Of a stretch of 64,000 nucleotides of DNA, positions 54,864 to 64,000 are shown in pieces; position 1 is the stretch's first letter, and each line of letters starts with the position of its first letter. The DNA comes from Rahnella variigena. Its GTDB lineage: Bacteria; Pseudomonadota; Gammaproteobacteria; Enterobacterales; Enterobacteriaceae. Location: contig NZ_NSDJ01000001.1 in the NCBI RefSeq assembly GCF_003610915.1, positions 2,604,001-2,668,000 on the forward strand. The letters are read 5' to 3'. The translations under genes were made by a program, and so were the position numbers. Under the pieces are notes generated by a model. It did not search any database and was not told where the DNA came from. It saw only the letters and a list, made by a program, of their open reading frames with translations.

Positions 54864-54878
54864 CACGCCGGGCTTTTT
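54864..54878. terminator. Right half of the IS-split bidirectional terminator
   Basis: CAC target duplicate followed by GCCGGGC and TTTTT. On its own it cannot fold; yceB, which ends at 54897, has lost this terminator stem unless the IS sequence substitutes. Confidence 0.8.
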
Positions 54879-54896
54879 ATTATTGGTTTACGCAGA

Positions 54897-55460
54897 CTAA
54901 TCAGTAAATGGTATCACTAACTGCCCCGGTTTCACTTCTATCCCTTTCGCCAGTTTCTTCGCCATCGCTTCGCCTTTGCTGTGATCGCCATTGAGCACAT
55001 AAGCCGGACGCTGATTGAAATAGGTGTTCAGTGAATTGTTCAGATAAGGCATCAGGCCTTTCATCACGTTATCCATTTTTTCCGGCTTGATGGTGTAATC
55101 CACCACCTGCATATCACGCAGGAAAATGGCGCCTTTCTCACGGTCATACGTCGGATGCGCTTTCAGGGTCAGGCGCATATCGGCTTTTTGCGGGCCAAAT
55201 AATGAAGAGATATCAACATGCGCGTCGCCTGTCAGGGTCACGATGCCGGGTTCTGCGCGACCAATCTGGCTGCTGAGATTGGTCAGGATCAGTTTTGCAT
55301 CTACCAGTCCGGGAACACCCAACTGTTTCTCGAAGTTGTTGTTCTTTTGCAGGTAATCATTCACCTGCTGCTCGCTGATGGTGTACTGCGTCAGCTGATT
55401 ACAACCGGCCAGTAAACTGGCACATATCAGGACTGCGGCACCCAGAAATCGCTTTGTCAT
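54897..55460 (-). CDS. yceB: YceB-family lipoprotein (DUF1439)
   Basis: 187 residues. Signal peptide with lipobox LLAGC (lipidated Cys20), then a DUF1439 domain (TISEQQVNDYLQKNN, KADMRLTLKAHPTYD, GAIFLRDMQVVDYTIKP). Predicted outer- or inner-membrane anchored periplasmic protein of unknown function. Convergent with the ycdY/IS region. Neighbour grxB matches the E. coli order. Confidence 0.88.
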   Translation of the reverse strand: MTKRFLGAAVLICASLLAGCNQLTQYTISEQQVNDYLQKNNNFEKQLGVPGLVDAKLILTNLSSQIGRAEPGIVTLTGDAHVDISSLFGPQKADMRLTLKAHPTYDREKGAIFLRDMQVVDYTIKPEKMDNVMKGLMPYLNNSLNTYFNQRPAYVLNGDHSKGEAMAKKLAKGIEVKPGQLVIPFTD

Positions 55461-55567
55461 TCTTCCCTCACTACGTAAATGCTATTTTGTCAGCATGACC
55501 CGAAAGCGTCATGGCTCCAATCAGACAACGCTGATTAGCCTAAGTGCCGGAGGCAGGGAAGAAAAGG

Positions 55568-55595
55568 GAAAATTGCCGGAAGCGCACTTCCGGCA
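55568..55595 (-). terminator. Terminator of grxB
   Basis: Nine-bp stem TGCCGGAAG/CTTCCGGCA; on the minus strand it is followed by ATTTTC. About 17 bp past the grxB stop. Confidence 0.75.
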
Positions 55596-55611
55596 GCTAA
55601 GTATGACGGGC

Positions 55612-56259
55612 TTAGCTCGCGAGGCGGGTTAACAGATTGACCTGCGTTTGCTTCGCCATGTTGTCGCGATAGTCCTGCACGCGCGAAGGCCAGTCAATGC
55701 CTTGTACAATTGTCAGCGAACGCAGCAGCGGCCACAGATTAATATCATCCTCGGAAAGCTCGCCGTTCACCGCATTCGGCTCGACGATCAATTTGTCGAG
55801 TGCGCGCAAATCCTGACTGATCTTCTTCACCAGACCTTCGGAATGTTGCAGATGCTCTGCGAAACTGCCGCTGGCGGCCTGTTTTTTATCGGAGAAGTAT
55901 TTACGCGCTTCAGGCGTGGAAAATTCTTCCAATGGTGCGGAGGCAAAACGCGGCAACAACAGACGTCCGGTATATTCAGAAACCTGACGCAACCACGCGG
56001 CAATTGACGCATTCAGCGGACCGGTCAGCAGCGGCTTGCCGTCGCTTTTGTCGATGTAATGCACGATATCCATGCTCTCAGGCATGAAGCCGCCATCGGC
56101 TTTTTGCAGGACAGGCACCATCTTTTTGCCCACCATCGAAACCGGCGTCTTTTCGTCGTCATTGAGCAGTACTTTGATCTCAACCGGGATGTTCTTCAAA
56201 CCGAAAATCATGCGTGCTTTCACGCAGAAAGGGCAATGTTCGTAAACGTAAAGTCTCAT
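55612..56259 (-). CDS. grxB: Glutaredoxin 2
   Basis: 215 residues with an N-terminal thioredoxin fold containing the active site CPFC (Cys9, Cys12) and an all-helical GST-like C-terminal domain (VSEYTGRLLLPRF onward), the architecture unique to glutaredoxin 2. Uses glutathione to reduce disulfides. The start is the ATG at 56259; upstream codons run into unrelated sequence. Flanked by yceB and mdtH as in E. coli. Confidence 0.93.
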   Translation of the reverse strand: MRLYVYEHCPFCVKARMIFGLKNIPVEIKVLLNDDEKTPVSMVGKKMVPVLQKADGGFMPESMDIVHYIDKSDGKPLLTGPLNASIAAWLRQVSEYTGRLLLPRFASAPLEEFSTPEARKYFSDKKQAASGSFAEHLQHSEGLVKKISQDLRALDKLIVEPNAVNGELSEDDINLWPLLRSLTIVQGIDWPSRVQDYRDNMAKQTQVNLLTRLAS

Positions 56260-56395
56260 AGTTCGTGGCTCCTGTTGTCGCCGGCGGTGACCTGTAGGGT
56301 GCATGAAAACTGCCGGATGTAGGTTCGGATTTTATCTAACGCTATGATTCAGTATGGATATAGATGCTGATGAGATCAAACCTGCCCGTCATGCT

Positions 56396-56503
56396 TGTCG
56401 CTGTCACTGTGTTGGCTACGCTCGTTTACCCGAATCACTGACCTTTGACAGCTCATCGGGGTTCACTCGCTTGCCGCCTTGTTACAACGCCAGTCATTTT
56501 GGG
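56396..56503. repeat. Intergenic inverted-repeat element, copy 4 (diverged)
   Basis: About 108 bp from CCGTCATGCTTG to CATTTTGGG. It shares TTGGCTACGCTCG, CCCGAATCACTGAC, AGCTCATCGGG and CACTCGCTTGCCGCC with the other copies but has lost several end positions. Between mdtH and grxB. Confidence 0.8.
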
Positions 56504-56525
56504 TATTAAAAAAATGAGTAAGAGA

Positions 56526-57731
56526 TCAGCCCCCGCTGAGCATGGCCGGTTCGATGCGGCGGAGATTGAATTGCCAGTACAAACCGGTGAGGGTGATAAA
56601 GCCGACAACGGCGAGCAGAAACCATGGTAACTGAGGCAGTTGCAGCGCCCGGCCGGTGTCGTACATCCAGCCGCCTCCGGTGTAACCAATCACGCCGCCG
56701 AGTGCCAGCCCGAGACGGCTGAAGCCCATATAACTGCCGCGTGCGCGGGAATCCGCCAGTGATGCGCTGAGGGTTTCACGCGCCGGTTCGGCAATGATGG
56801 AACCGATATAGAAGAAGCCGATCAGCAATAATAACGGATTGATTGAGGTAACCAGTCCGACCGGTAACAGGCTGAGTGTCATGATCAGCAATCCAAACAT
56901 CAGGCGCTGCTCGAGGCGGAAGCGTTTTTCGCTCCAGCGGGCAATCGGATATAAAAATGCCAGTGACAGCACGGCTTCAATGGCATACATCCATTTCACC
57001 GCCGACGGACTGCCCGCGACATCATTGACCGCGATAGGCAGCATCAGCATGACCTGCACGGTCAGCATGTAATAGCCGGTGAGCGTCAGGACATAAGCCA
57101 GAAAACGGCGGTCGCGCAACACGCGCATCATGCCTTCGCGCATCGGGGTACGCATGGTGGAAATACGGTAAGCAGGTAACAGCCAGGCGTTACAGGCTGC
57201 GGCAAGACAGAAAATGGCTGCTCCGGCCCAGCAGACGTAATGAAAGTCGTACTGCAACAGCCAGCTGCCGATCAGTGCGCCAATCACAGCACCTGCACTG
57301 TCCTGCATCATCATCAGGGAGAAGAAACGGCTGCGCTCGTGGGGACGGGTCAGTTTAATCACCAGCGCGGTACGTGGCGGATCAAACAACGTGCCGCCGA
57401 GGCCGGAGAGAATACAGGAGCCGACCAGGATCCCCGGCTGATCGGCCATCGCCATGGTGGCGAAGCCCGCCGCACGTAATAACATGCCAGTGATAATCAT
57501 CGGTTTTGCGCCGAACCGGTCAGCAATCGCTCCGCCAAAAATGCCTAATCCCTGTTGTGTAAGCTGACGAACGCCAAGCGCCAGACCAACGGCCATCGCT
57601 GCCCAGCCAAGCTGATCGACAAATCGGATCGAGATCAACGGAAAAACCACGAAAAAGCCTAAAATAACCAGCGCGTTGTCTAATAACAGAAAATACTTAC
57701 CCAAGCTCCGAGCTTGTGATACCAGAGACAT
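56526..57731 (-). CDS. mdtH: MFS multidrug efflux protein MdtH
   Basis: 401-residue, 12-helix drug:H+ antiporter. N-terminal [21 protein letters not shown] and the motif A region [17 protein letters not shown] are as in E. coli Mdt[23 protein letters not shown] is also characteristic. Divergent from rimJ across a 212-bp region that should hold both promoters. Confidence 0.93.
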   Translation of the reverse strand: MSLVSQARSLGKYFLLLDNALVILGFFVVFPLISIRFVDQLGWAAMAVGLALGVRQLTQQGLGIFGGAIADRFGAKPMIITGMLLRAAGFATMAMADQPGILVGSCILSGLGGTLFDPPRTALVIKLTRPHERSRFFSLMMMQDSAGAVIGALIGSWLLQYDFHYVCWAGAAIFCLAAACNAWLLPAYRISTMRTPMREGMMRVLRDRRFLAYVLTLTGYYMLTVQVMLMLPIAVNDVAGSPSAVKWMYAIEAVLSLAFLYPIARWSEKRFRLEQRLMFGLLIMTLSLLPVGLVTSINPLLLLIGFFYIGSIIAEPARETLSASLADSRARGSYMGFSRLGLALGGVIGYTGGGWMYDTGRALQLPQLPWFLLAVVGFITLTGLYWQFNLRRIEPAMLSGG

Positions 57732-57943
57732 GCTTCACCATGAGCGATTATTTGTATCCTGTCCGGCAGATACAGAAAGGAGAAAAGATGCTCCCAGTCT
57801 GAACCGGAAACAGGCATTTAGATAGGGCGCTATTGATAATATTTTTTTATCGTCAAGCCGCGTTCTGACTGGCAGAATTAGCGATGATCTGTCGTTTCCT
57901 ATAAATTCTATTTATCGACCCATGCGGGATGTGGAGGGAAGGG

Positions 57944-58531
57944 ATGTTTGGCTACAAATCTGCCGTGCCAAAGGTGCGGCTTACCACTGACCGGATGGTT
58001 CTGCGCCTGGTTCATGACCGTGATGCGCACCGGCTGGCTGAATACTACGCCGAGAATCGTGCGTTTCTGAAACCCTGGGAGCCGGTCAGGGATGAAAGCC
58101 ATTGTTATCCCTCCGGATGGCAGGCGCGTCTGGGGCTGATTACCGAGATGCAAAAGCAGGGCAGCGCCTATTACTTTATTTTGCTCGATCCCGATGAAAA
58201 CAGGGTGATGGGTGTGGCGAATTTCAGCAACGTACTGCGTGGCTCTTTTCATGCCTGTTTCCTGGGATATTCGCTCGGTCAGGAATGGCAGGGCAAAGGC
58301 CTGATGCAGGAAGCGTTGCAGACGCTTATCCGCTATATGCAACGCCAGCAAAAGATGCACCGCATCATGGCGAATTACATGCCGCACAATAAACGCAGCG
58401 GTCAGTTACTGGAGCGTCTCGGTTTTGAACGTGAAGGTTATGCGAAGGACTATTTGCTGATCGACGGCAAGTGGCAGGATCACGTGCTGACAGCATTAAC
58501 CTGGCAAGAATGGACACCCCCGTCCCGATAA
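57944..58531 (+). CDS. rimJ: Ribosomal protein S5 N-acetyltransferase RimJ
   Basis: 195-residue GNAT that acetylates the N-terminal Ala of ribosomal protein S5. Nearly the E. coli sequence in [40 protein letters not shown] and [20 protein letters not shown]. The start is taken at the second ATG ([11 protein letters not shown]) because the family begins there and GGAGGGAAG precedes it. Followed 10 bp later by yceH. Confidence 0.94.
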   Translation: MFGYKSAVPKVRLTTDRMVLRLVHDRDAHRLAEYYAENRAFLKPWEPVRDESHCYPSGWQARLGLITEMQKQGSAYYFILLDPDENRVMGVANFSNVLRGSFHACFLGYSLGQEWQGKGLMQEALQTLIRYMQRQQKMHRIMANYMPHNKRSGQLLERLGFEREGYAKDYLLIDGKWQDHVLTALTWQEWTPPSR

Positions 58532-58541
58532 GGAGAGCAGT

Positions 58542-59195
58542 ATGAAACACGAACTCAGCGCCCGGGAGGCCCGTGTCGTGGGCTGTTTGCTTGAAAAACA
58601 ACTCACCACGCCAGAACAATATCCGATGACCCTCAACGGCCTGACCACGGCCTGCAATCAGAAAACTAACCGCGAACCGGTCATGGAACTGAGCGAGAGT
58701 GAGGTGCAGCAGACGCTGGATTTACTGCTGCGCAAGCACATAATCCGCACCCTGAGCGGCTCGCGCACCATGAAGTACGAGCATCGTTTCTGTAATTCCG
58801 AATTCGGTAATCTCAAATTTTCCCCGCAGGAAGTGGCGGTGGTCACCACGCTGTTGCTGCGCGGCGCACAAACGCCCGGTGAACTGCGAACCCGCACTAA
58901 CCGTTTGCATGATTTCTCTGATGTTGCCGAAGTAGAACAAACCCTGACTGAACTGACGAACCGTGAAGACGGCCCGTTCTGTGTGCGTCTGGCCCGCGAA
59001 CCGGGTAAACGCGAGAGCCGGTTTATGCATCTTTTTAGCGGAGAAGTCAGCAACGTGGCCGGTGCCGCTGAAGAGACATTATTCAGTTCAGCGCCTGAAA
59101 GTGCAGATCTGACTGCGCGAGTAGAAACGCTGGAAGCAGAAGTCGCTGAGCTGAAACAGCGTCTGGAAAATTTGTTGCAACACCTGGCTGATTAA
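58542..59195 (+). CDS. yceH: YceH-family protein (DUF480)
   Basis: 217 residues. Two winged-helix-like halves ([25 protein letters not shown], ...[23 protein letters not shown]) followed by a C-terminal coiled coil ([27 protein letters not shown]). The family is of unknown function. Same orientation between rimJ and yceM as in E. coli, so probably one transcript. Confidence 0.92.
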   Translation: MKHELSAREARVVGCLLEKQLTTPEQYPMTLNGLTTACNQKTNREPVMELSESEVQQTLDLLLRKHIIRTLSGSRTMKYEHRFCNSEFGNLKFSPQEVAVVTTLLLRGAQTPGELRTRTNRLHDFSDVAEVEQTLTELTNREDGPFCVRLAREPGKRESRFMHLFSGEVSNVAGAAEETLFSSAPESADLTARVETLEAEVAELKQRLENLLQHLAD

Positions 59196-59207
59196 AAGGA
59201 GCGGGTT

Positions 59208-60119
59208 GTGAGTAAATTACGAATTGGTGTAATCGGGCTTGGCGGAATTGCGCAGAAAGCGTATCTGCCAGTGCTGAGCCACGCTGAAAACTGGACGCTG
59301 GCAGGCGGATTTTCTCCGAATCAGCAAAAAGCACAGGCCGTTTGTGACAGTTACCGTATGGCCTGTTTTTCCCGTATAGATGAACTGGCCAGTCAGTGTG
59401 ATGCGGTTTTCGTTCACAGCAGCACCGCCAGCCATTTCGAGGTGGTCGTGCAGTTGCTGGCGCAGGGCGTGCATGTGTATGTCGATAAACCACTGGCGGC
59501 AGAACTTGATCAGGCTGAACAGCTGGTAGAACAGGCGCACAAGGCAGGCAAAGCGCTGATGGTCGGTTTTAACCGCCGTTTCGCGCCGTTGTATCGCCAG
59601 CTCAAAGAGAACATGCAGGATGCGGCGTCATTACGCATGGATAAACACCGGACCAACAGCGTCGGACCAAACGATCTGCGTTTCACCTTGCTGGACGATT
59701 ATCTGCACGTGGTTGATACCGCACTGTGGCTGGCGGGTGGAAATGCCACTCTGGAAAGCGGTCTGCTTCAGATTAACGAAGCAGACCAGATGCTCTACGG
59801 CGAACACCATTTCCTGTGCGGCGAAACGCTGGTGACGACATCCATGCACCGCCGTGCGGGAACTGCCCGTGAGAGTGTTCAGGCGGTAACGGAAGGCGCG
59901 GTGTATCAGCTGGACAATATGCAAATTTGGCGCGCGGAACAGCAGGATATTCTGACGCAACTGCCGGTGCCGGGCTGGCAAAGTACGCTGGCGCAGCGCG
60001 GATTTGTCGGAGCGATTGAACACTTTGTCGATTGTGTGAGCAATCAAACTGCGCCGGAAACCAGCGGTGAGCAGGCAATTTATGCGCAGGCGATGATCGA
60101 GAAAATTCTGAATTCTTAA
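59208..60119 (+). CDS. yceM: Gfo/Idh/MocA-family oxidoreductase YceM (MviM)
   Basis: 303 residues with an N-terminal NAD(P) Rossmann motif (GVIGLGGIAQKAYLPVL) and the Gfo/Idh signature VYVDKPLAAELDQAEQL (Lys of DKP). The substrate is unknown. Starts with GTG after AGGAGCGGGTT. Located directly upstream of murJ in enterobacteria; the historical name mviM reflects this. Confidence 0.9.
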   Translation: MSKLRIGVIGLGGIAQKAYLPVLSHAENWTLAGGFSPNQQKAQAVCDSYRMACFSRIDELASQCDAVFVHSSTASHFEVVVQLLAQGVHVYVDKPLAAELDQAEQLVEQAHKAGKALMVGFNRRFAPLYRQLKENMQDAASLRMDKHRTNSVGPNDLRFTLLDDYLHVVDTALWLAGGNATLESGLLQINEADQMLYGEHHFLCGETLVTTSMHRRAGTARESVQAVTEGAVYQLDNMQIWRAEQQDILTQLPVPGWQSTLAQRGFVGAIEHFVDCVSNQTAPETSGEQAIYAQAMIEKILNS

Positions 60120-60200
60120 CCTGAGTGCTTAACGGAGAAGCCGTGCGGGATGGCGCGGTTAACACTCTATAACAACATAAAACAACTGCCGGTGGCTATT

Positions 60201-60282
60201 GCATGGCGGATGCGTAGACTAAGCGCATCTTTGAGCCATGCCGGTTCATCTTTCACGCCTGCTGATGCAGGCGTGGTTGTTT
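60201..60282 (+). ncRNA. Possible structured leader upstream of murJ
   Basis: Two adjacent hairpins: GCATGGC ... GCCATGC (60201-60241) containing inner GATGCG/CGCATC, then CACGCCTGC/GCAGGCGTG (60254-60275) followed by GTTGTTT, a terminator-like ending. It lies in the 206-bp gap between yceM and murJ, ending 43 bp before the murJ ATG. It could be a terminator of yceM, a murJ leader attenuator or a small RNA. Confidence 0.4.
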
Positions 60283-60325
60283 AACTGACTCATTTATCAG
60301 CTAACCGGTAAACAAGAAAAGTGAC

Positions 60326-61861
60326 ATGAATCTACTTAAATCTTTGGCAGCCGTCAGTTCCATGACGATGTTTTCACGTGTATTAGGTTTTGCCCGCGAT
60401 GCCATTGTGGCACGTGTATTTGGCGCCGGAATGGTCACAGACGCCTTTTTTGTGGCGTTTAAACTCCCCAACCTGCTGCGCCGTATTTTTGCCGAAGGGG
60501 CATTTTCTCAGGCTTTCGTGCCGATCCTGGCTGAGTACAAAACGCAGCAGGGCGAAGAAGCCACCCGCACCTTTATCGCTTACGTTTCCGGCTTACTGAC
60601 GCTGGTTCTGGCGATTGTCACCGTTCTGGGCATGATTGCCGCGCCGTGGGTGATTTATATTACGGCGCCGGGCTTTGTTGATTCACCGGATAAATTTGCG
60701 CTAACCAGTTCGCTGCTGCGTATTACTTTCCCGTATATCCTGCTGATTTCACTGGCATCGCTGGTCGGTGCGATACTCAATACCTGGAACCGTTTCTCGA
60801 TACCGGCGTTTGCGCCGACGTTCCTGAACGTCAGCATGATCGGTTTTGCGTTGTTTGCCGCTCCGTACTTCCATCCGCCGGTGCTGGCGCTGGCCTGGGC
60901 GGTGGTGGCTGGTGGTTTGCTGCAACTCGGTTATCAGCTGCCGCATCTGAAGAAAATCGGCATGCTGGTGTTGCCACGTCTGAATCTGAAAGATGCCGGT
61001 GTGTGGCGCGTGATGCGTCAGATGGGACCCGCTATTTTGGGCGTTTCCGTCAGCCAGATTTCCCTGATCATCAACACGATCTTCGCGTCATTCCTGGTGT
61101 CCGGTTCCGTTTCATGGATGTATTACGCTGACCGCCTGATGGAGTTTCCTTCCGGCGTGCTGGGCGTGGCGCTGGGCACCATACTGCTGCCGTCACTGGC
61201 ACGCAGTTTCTCCAGCGGTAATCATGGCGAATACAACCGCCTGATGGACTGGGGCTTGCGTCTGTGCTTCCTGCTGGCGCTGCCAAGCTCTGTCGCACTG
61301 GGCATTCTGGCGAAACCATTGACGGTCGCCTTGTTCCAGTACGGTAAATTCAGTGCGTTTGATGCCTCGATGACGCAACGTGCGCTGGTGGCGTATTCCG
61401 TCGGCCTGATGGGTCTTATCGTCGTGAAAGTGCTGGCACCGGGCTTCTATTCCCGTCAGGACATCAAAACACCGGTGAAAATTGCCATCATTACCTTGCT
61501 GATGACGCAGGTGATGAACCTGGCCTTTATCGGACCGCTGAAACACGCGGGACTTTCCCTGTCGATTGGTCTGGCAGCTTGCCTGAATGCTTCGCTGCTG
61601 TACTGGCAATTGCGCAAGCAGGATATCTTTCAGCCTCAACCGGGCTGGAGAACGTTCTTGATCAAACTGTTTGTGGCAGTGATAGCGATGTCCGCGGCAC
61701 TGCTGGGCATGATGTATGTGATGCCAGCGTGGGACGTGGGCGGTATGGCATATCGTCTGGCGCGTCTGGCAGCGGTGGTCGCGGTGGGCGTGGTGGCGTA
61801 TTTTGCCGTACTCGGACTGCTGGGCTTCCGCGTGAAAGAATTTGCGAGACGTCTGGATTGA
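60326..61861 (+). CDS. murJ: Lipid II flippase MurJ
   Basis: 511 residues, 14 transmembrane helices. It flips lipid II across the inner membrane and is essential. MurJ/MviN landmarks are [75 protein letters not shown] at 60326 after AACAAGAAAAGTGAC. Followed by a strong terminator, then argS on the other strand. Confidence 0.95.
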   Translation: MNLLKSLAAVSSMTMFSRVLGFARDAIVARVFGAGMVTDAFFVAFKLPNLLRRIFAEGAFSQAFVPILAEYKTQQGEEATRTFIAYVSGLLTLVLAIVTVLGMIAAPWVIYITAPGFVDSPDKFALTSSLLRITFPYILLISLASLVGAILNTWNRFSIPAFAPTFLNVSMIGFALFAAPYFHPPVLALAWAVVAGGLLQLGYQLPHLKKIGMLVLPRLNLKDAGVWRVMRQMGPAILGVSVSQISLIINTIFASFLVSGSVSWMYYADRLMEFPSGVLGVALGTILLPSLARSFSSGNHGEYNRLMDWGLRLCFLLALPSSVALGILAKPLTVALFQYGKFSAFDASMTQRALVAYSVGLMGLIVVKVLAPGFYSRQDIKTPVKIAIITLLMTQVMNLAFIGPLKHAGLSLSIGLAACLNASLLYWQLRKQDIFQPQPGWRTFLIKLFVAVIAMSAALLGMMYVMPAWDVGGMAYRLARLAAVVAVGVVAYFAVLGLLGFRVKEFARRLD

Positions 61862-61883
61862 TTGGATTAGATTCCGGAAACAC

Positions 61884-61909
61884 AAAAGGGCGCATAAGCG
61901 CCCTTTTTT
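61884..61909. terminator. Bidirectional terminator between murJ and argS
   Basis: Stem GGGCGC/GCGCCC with an ATAA loop and A4/T6 flanks, between converging genes. Confidence 0.92.
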
Positions 61910-61928
61910 AATATCGAAATACTGCGAA

Positions 61929-63662
61929 TTACATACGTTCTACAGTTTCGATACCCAGCGTATCCAGACCAGTTTTCAGCGTGCGTTGTGTCAGCAATGC
62001 CAGTTTCAGGCGGCTGTTGCGGCTGGTTTCATCTTCTGCGTTCAGGATAGGGCAATGCTCGTAGAAGCTGGAGAACAGGCCTGCCACGTCGTACAGATAT
62101 GCACACATGGTGTGTGGCGTGCCCTCACGGGCGACGACAGTCAGCACTTCTTCGAACTGCAACAGGCGGGTTGCCAGCGCGGCTTCACGCTCTTCGCTCA
62201 GCACAACAGGCTGGGTCAGGCTGTTCACGTCGATTTCTGCACGTTTGAAGATGGAAGCCACACGGGTATAAGCATATTGCATGTATGGCGCAGTGTTACC
62301 TTCGAACGCCAGCATGTTGTCCCAGTCGAAGACGTAATCAGTGGTACGGCTTTTTGACAGGTCAGCGTATTTGATTGCGCCGATACCGACAGCATTCACC
62401 AGTTTTTCCAGTTCAGCAGCGTCTTTCATTTCCGGATTTTTTTCGGTGATCAGCTTACGCGCACGATCAATTGCTTCATCCAGCAGATCAGACAGTTTCA
62501 CTGTGCCGCCGGAGCGGGTTTTGAACGGCTTGCCGTCTTTGCCCAGCATCATGCCGAACATATGGTGTTCCAGCGCCACAGAATCCGGCACGTAACCGGC
62601 TTTACGCGCAATGGTCCACGCCTGCATCAGATGCTGGTGCTGACGGGAATCGATGTAATACAGAACGCGGTCGGCACCGAGTGTTTCGTAGCGGTATTTC
62701 GCGCAGGCGATGTCGGTGGTGGTGTACAGATAGCCGCCATCTTTTTTACGGATGATAACGCCCATCGGGTCGCCATCTTTGTTTTTGTATTCATCAAGAT
62801 AAACGACCACAGCGCCTTCGCTGTCGACTGCCAGCCCTTTGGCCTGCAGGTCGGAGACAATGCCAGGCAGCATGTTGTTGTACAGGCTTTCACCCATCAC
62901 ATCATCTTCTGTCAGGGTCACGTTCAGGCGGTTATACGTCAGCTGGTTTTGCTTCATGGTCACGTCGACCAGTTTGCGCCACATTTGCAGGCAGTATTCG
63001 TCGCCGCCTTGCAATTTAACCACGTAACCACGTGCGCGCTCGGCGAAGGCTTCGTCTTCGTCGTAGTTTTTCTTCGCAGCGCGGTAAAATTCTTCCAGGT
63101 CCGCCAGATTCATGTCACCGGCATTTTCGTTTTGCACTTTTTCCAGATAGGCAATCAGCATCCCGAACTGCGTGCCCCAGTCGCCGACGTGGTTAGCGCG
63201 GATCACTTTATGACCAAGGAATTCATTGGTGCGCACGGCGGCGTCACCGATGATGGTGGAACGGATATGGCCGACGTGCATTTCCTTCGCCACGTTTGGC
63301 GCGGAATAGTCGATAACGATGGTTTGCGGCTCAACCGGCGTGATGCCCAGCTTTTCGTCGTTCAGTGCGCTGTCAACATGCGCGCCAACAAACGCAGGAT
63401 CGAGGAAAATGTTGATGAATCCCGGACCGGCGATTTCGACTTTATTTGCGATACCGTTCAGATCTAACAGTTCAACCACTTTCTCTGCCAGTTGTCGTGG
63501 TGGCATACCCAGTTTTTTTGCCACGGACATTACGCCATTTGCCTGATAGTCGCCGAACTGCGCTTTGGCGGACTGACGGACTTGCGCTTCGCTGTCGGCG
63601 GATGCGCCTGCTGCGATCAGCGCCTGGCTGACTTTTTCTGAAAGAAGTGACTGAATATTCAC
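61929..63662 (-). CDS. argS: Arginyl-tRNA synthetase
   Basis: 577-residue class I synthetase. N-terminal additional domain (about 1-110), HIGH-type motif HVGH in [22 protein letters not shown], and a KMSKS-equivalent [16 protein letters not shown] with a C-terminal DALR anticodon-binding domain ([17 protein letters not shown]). Divergent from yecM as in E. coli. A 906-bp open frame on the opposite strand within it is not coding. Confidence 0.97.
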   Translation of the reverse strand: MNIQSLLSEKVSQALIAAGASADSEAQVRQSAKAQFGDYQANGVMSVAKKLGMPPRQLAEKVVELLDLNGIANKVEIAGPGFINIFLDPAFVGAHVDSALNDEKLGITPVEPQTIVIDYSAPNVAKEMHVGHIRSTIIGDAAVRTNEFLGHKVIRANHVGDWGTQFGMLIAYLEKVQNENAGDMNLADLEEFYRAAKKNYDEDEAFAERARGYVVKLQGGDEYCLQMWRKLVDVTMKQNQLTYNRLNVTLTEDDVMGESLYNNMLPGIVSDLQAKGLAVDSEGAVVVYLDEYKNKDGDPMGVIIRKKDGGYLYTTTDIACAKYRYETLGADRVLYYIDSRQHQHLMQAWTIARKAGYVPDSVALEHHMFGMMLGKDGKPFKTRSGGTVKLSDLLDEAIDRARKLITEKNPEMKDAAELEKLVNAVGIGAIKYADLSKSRTTDYVFDWDNMLAFEGNTAPYMQYAYTRVASIFKRAEIDVNSLTQPVVLSEEREAALATRLLQFEEVLTVVAREGTPHTMCAYLYDVAGLFSSFYEHCPILNAEDETSRNSRLKLALLTQRTLKTGLDTLGIETVERM

Positions 63663-63889
63663 CGAAGTACCTTTATTTAGGAATGGAGTTGTTTGCTGTT
63701 CATCCCAATGCGGATGAACCTAAAATGATGCGTGTTTATATCATATTAGCCCTGCGGCGTCAGTATCGCCGCACGCCTGACGGCAATGAAAACGCGATTC
63801 TGCGGCGCGTCTCTGGCAACCGGATGAAAGGCTGTGTAAATTACCCGACCCTGAAGATAAGCAAACTGAAATGAGATAGGATACCTGCC

Positions 63890-64000
63890 ATGAACCAAGT
63901 GCCTGAGTTACAGGATTTAGTCGACGATATGCCGCGGTTTGTCAGCGTATTGACGGCGTTTGCCGCAAAATTGCAGATCAATCTGGGCGAGTTTCATGCG
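63890..64000 (+). CDS. yecM: YecM-family protein (3' end outside window)
   Basis: First 37 residues of a VOC/isomerase-like YecM protein (ELQDLVDDMPRFVSVLTAF then LQINLGEFHA). The E. coli argS-yecM divergent arrangement supports the call. Truncated by the window edge, so motifs further in cannot be checked. Confidence 0.75.
   Translation, partial: MNQVPELQDLVDDMPRFVSVLTAFAAKLQINLGEFHA

Noticed and set aside
62562..63467. 906-bp open frame on the plus strand inside argS
   Set aside because: It is the antisense shadow of a certain gene in a G/C-rich third-position genome; no ribosome site or family resemblance.
63698..63719. Eight-bp inverted repeat GTTCATCC/GGATGAAC in the argS leader
   Set aside because: Short and isolated, with no terminator or known operator features.

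Overview
The window looks like a chromosomal segment of a Gram-negative enterobacterium, most likely Yersiniaceae (Rahnella, Rouxiella or Ewingella-like). The right third keeps the E. coli order tRNA-Ser(serX)-ghrA-ycdX-ycdY and yceB-grxB-mdtH-rimJ-yceH-yceM-murJ, with argS/yecM beyond. The left two thirds are a mosaic of catabolic and accessory loci. The genus is inferred from gene content and from remembered protein similarity; no search was run.

Layout. 1-3.8 kb: a MetQNI-type ABC importer convergent with a FAD oxidoreductase that has a MetJ-like box at its promoter. 3.9-5.3 kb: two stacked toxin-antitoxin modules (a complete hok/mok/sok locus and higBA) on the 3' side of a tRNA-Asn. 5.7-12.9 kb: an RpiR-type regulator, a VanX-like D-Ala-D-Ala dipeptidase and a five-gene oligopeptide ABC importer (ddpXABCDF-like). 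13-22.4 kb: a gallate catabolic cluster (galA, galB, galC, galD, a galT-like transporter) with a LigI-like lactonase, a type II dehydroquinase, a DUF1932 dehydrogenase and an unusual LysR regulator with two DNA-binding domains. 22.7-23.5 kb: a DapF-fold protein with both catalytic cysteines replaced by serine. 23.7-28.3 kb: GNAT, a phage holin-like gene between duplicated ybdD 3' ends, ybdD, cstA and spy. 28.6-31.5 kb: a MocR regulator, then an AT-rich island with an orphan Hcp and a DUF1493/STM2901-like pair. 31.6-38.6 kb: a sugar ABC importer with an FGGY pentulose kinase and a SIS isomerase. 39-45.6 kb: the arginine succinyltransferase operon astCADBE with sigma-54 and NtrC-type sites. 45.6-49 kb: a very short SD-preceded reading frame, a DUF4760 protein, and a polyol permease/dehydrogenase pair flanked by two tRNA-Ser(GGA) genes. 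49.3-64 kb: a POT-family transporter and the conserved backbone, with an IS3-family element inserted in the loop of the ycdY/yceB terminator.

Theme. Most accessory loci serve plant- or cell-wall-derived nutrients: gallate and probably quinate/shikimate-derived aromatics, D-Ala-D-Ala dipeptides, pentuloses and polyols, and arginine as a nitrogen source. Two families of intergenic inverted repeats (four copies of a ~116-bp element and two of a G/C-rich ~130-150-bp element) sit in gaps between and inside these operons.

Most worth a second look: the double-HTH LysR regulator of the gallate cluster, the Ser/Ser DapF-like protein beside it, the orphan Hcp with its adjacent gene pair and a ribosome-site hairpin, the ybdD 3'-end duplication around a holin gene, and the 11-codon reading frame at 45.7 kb.
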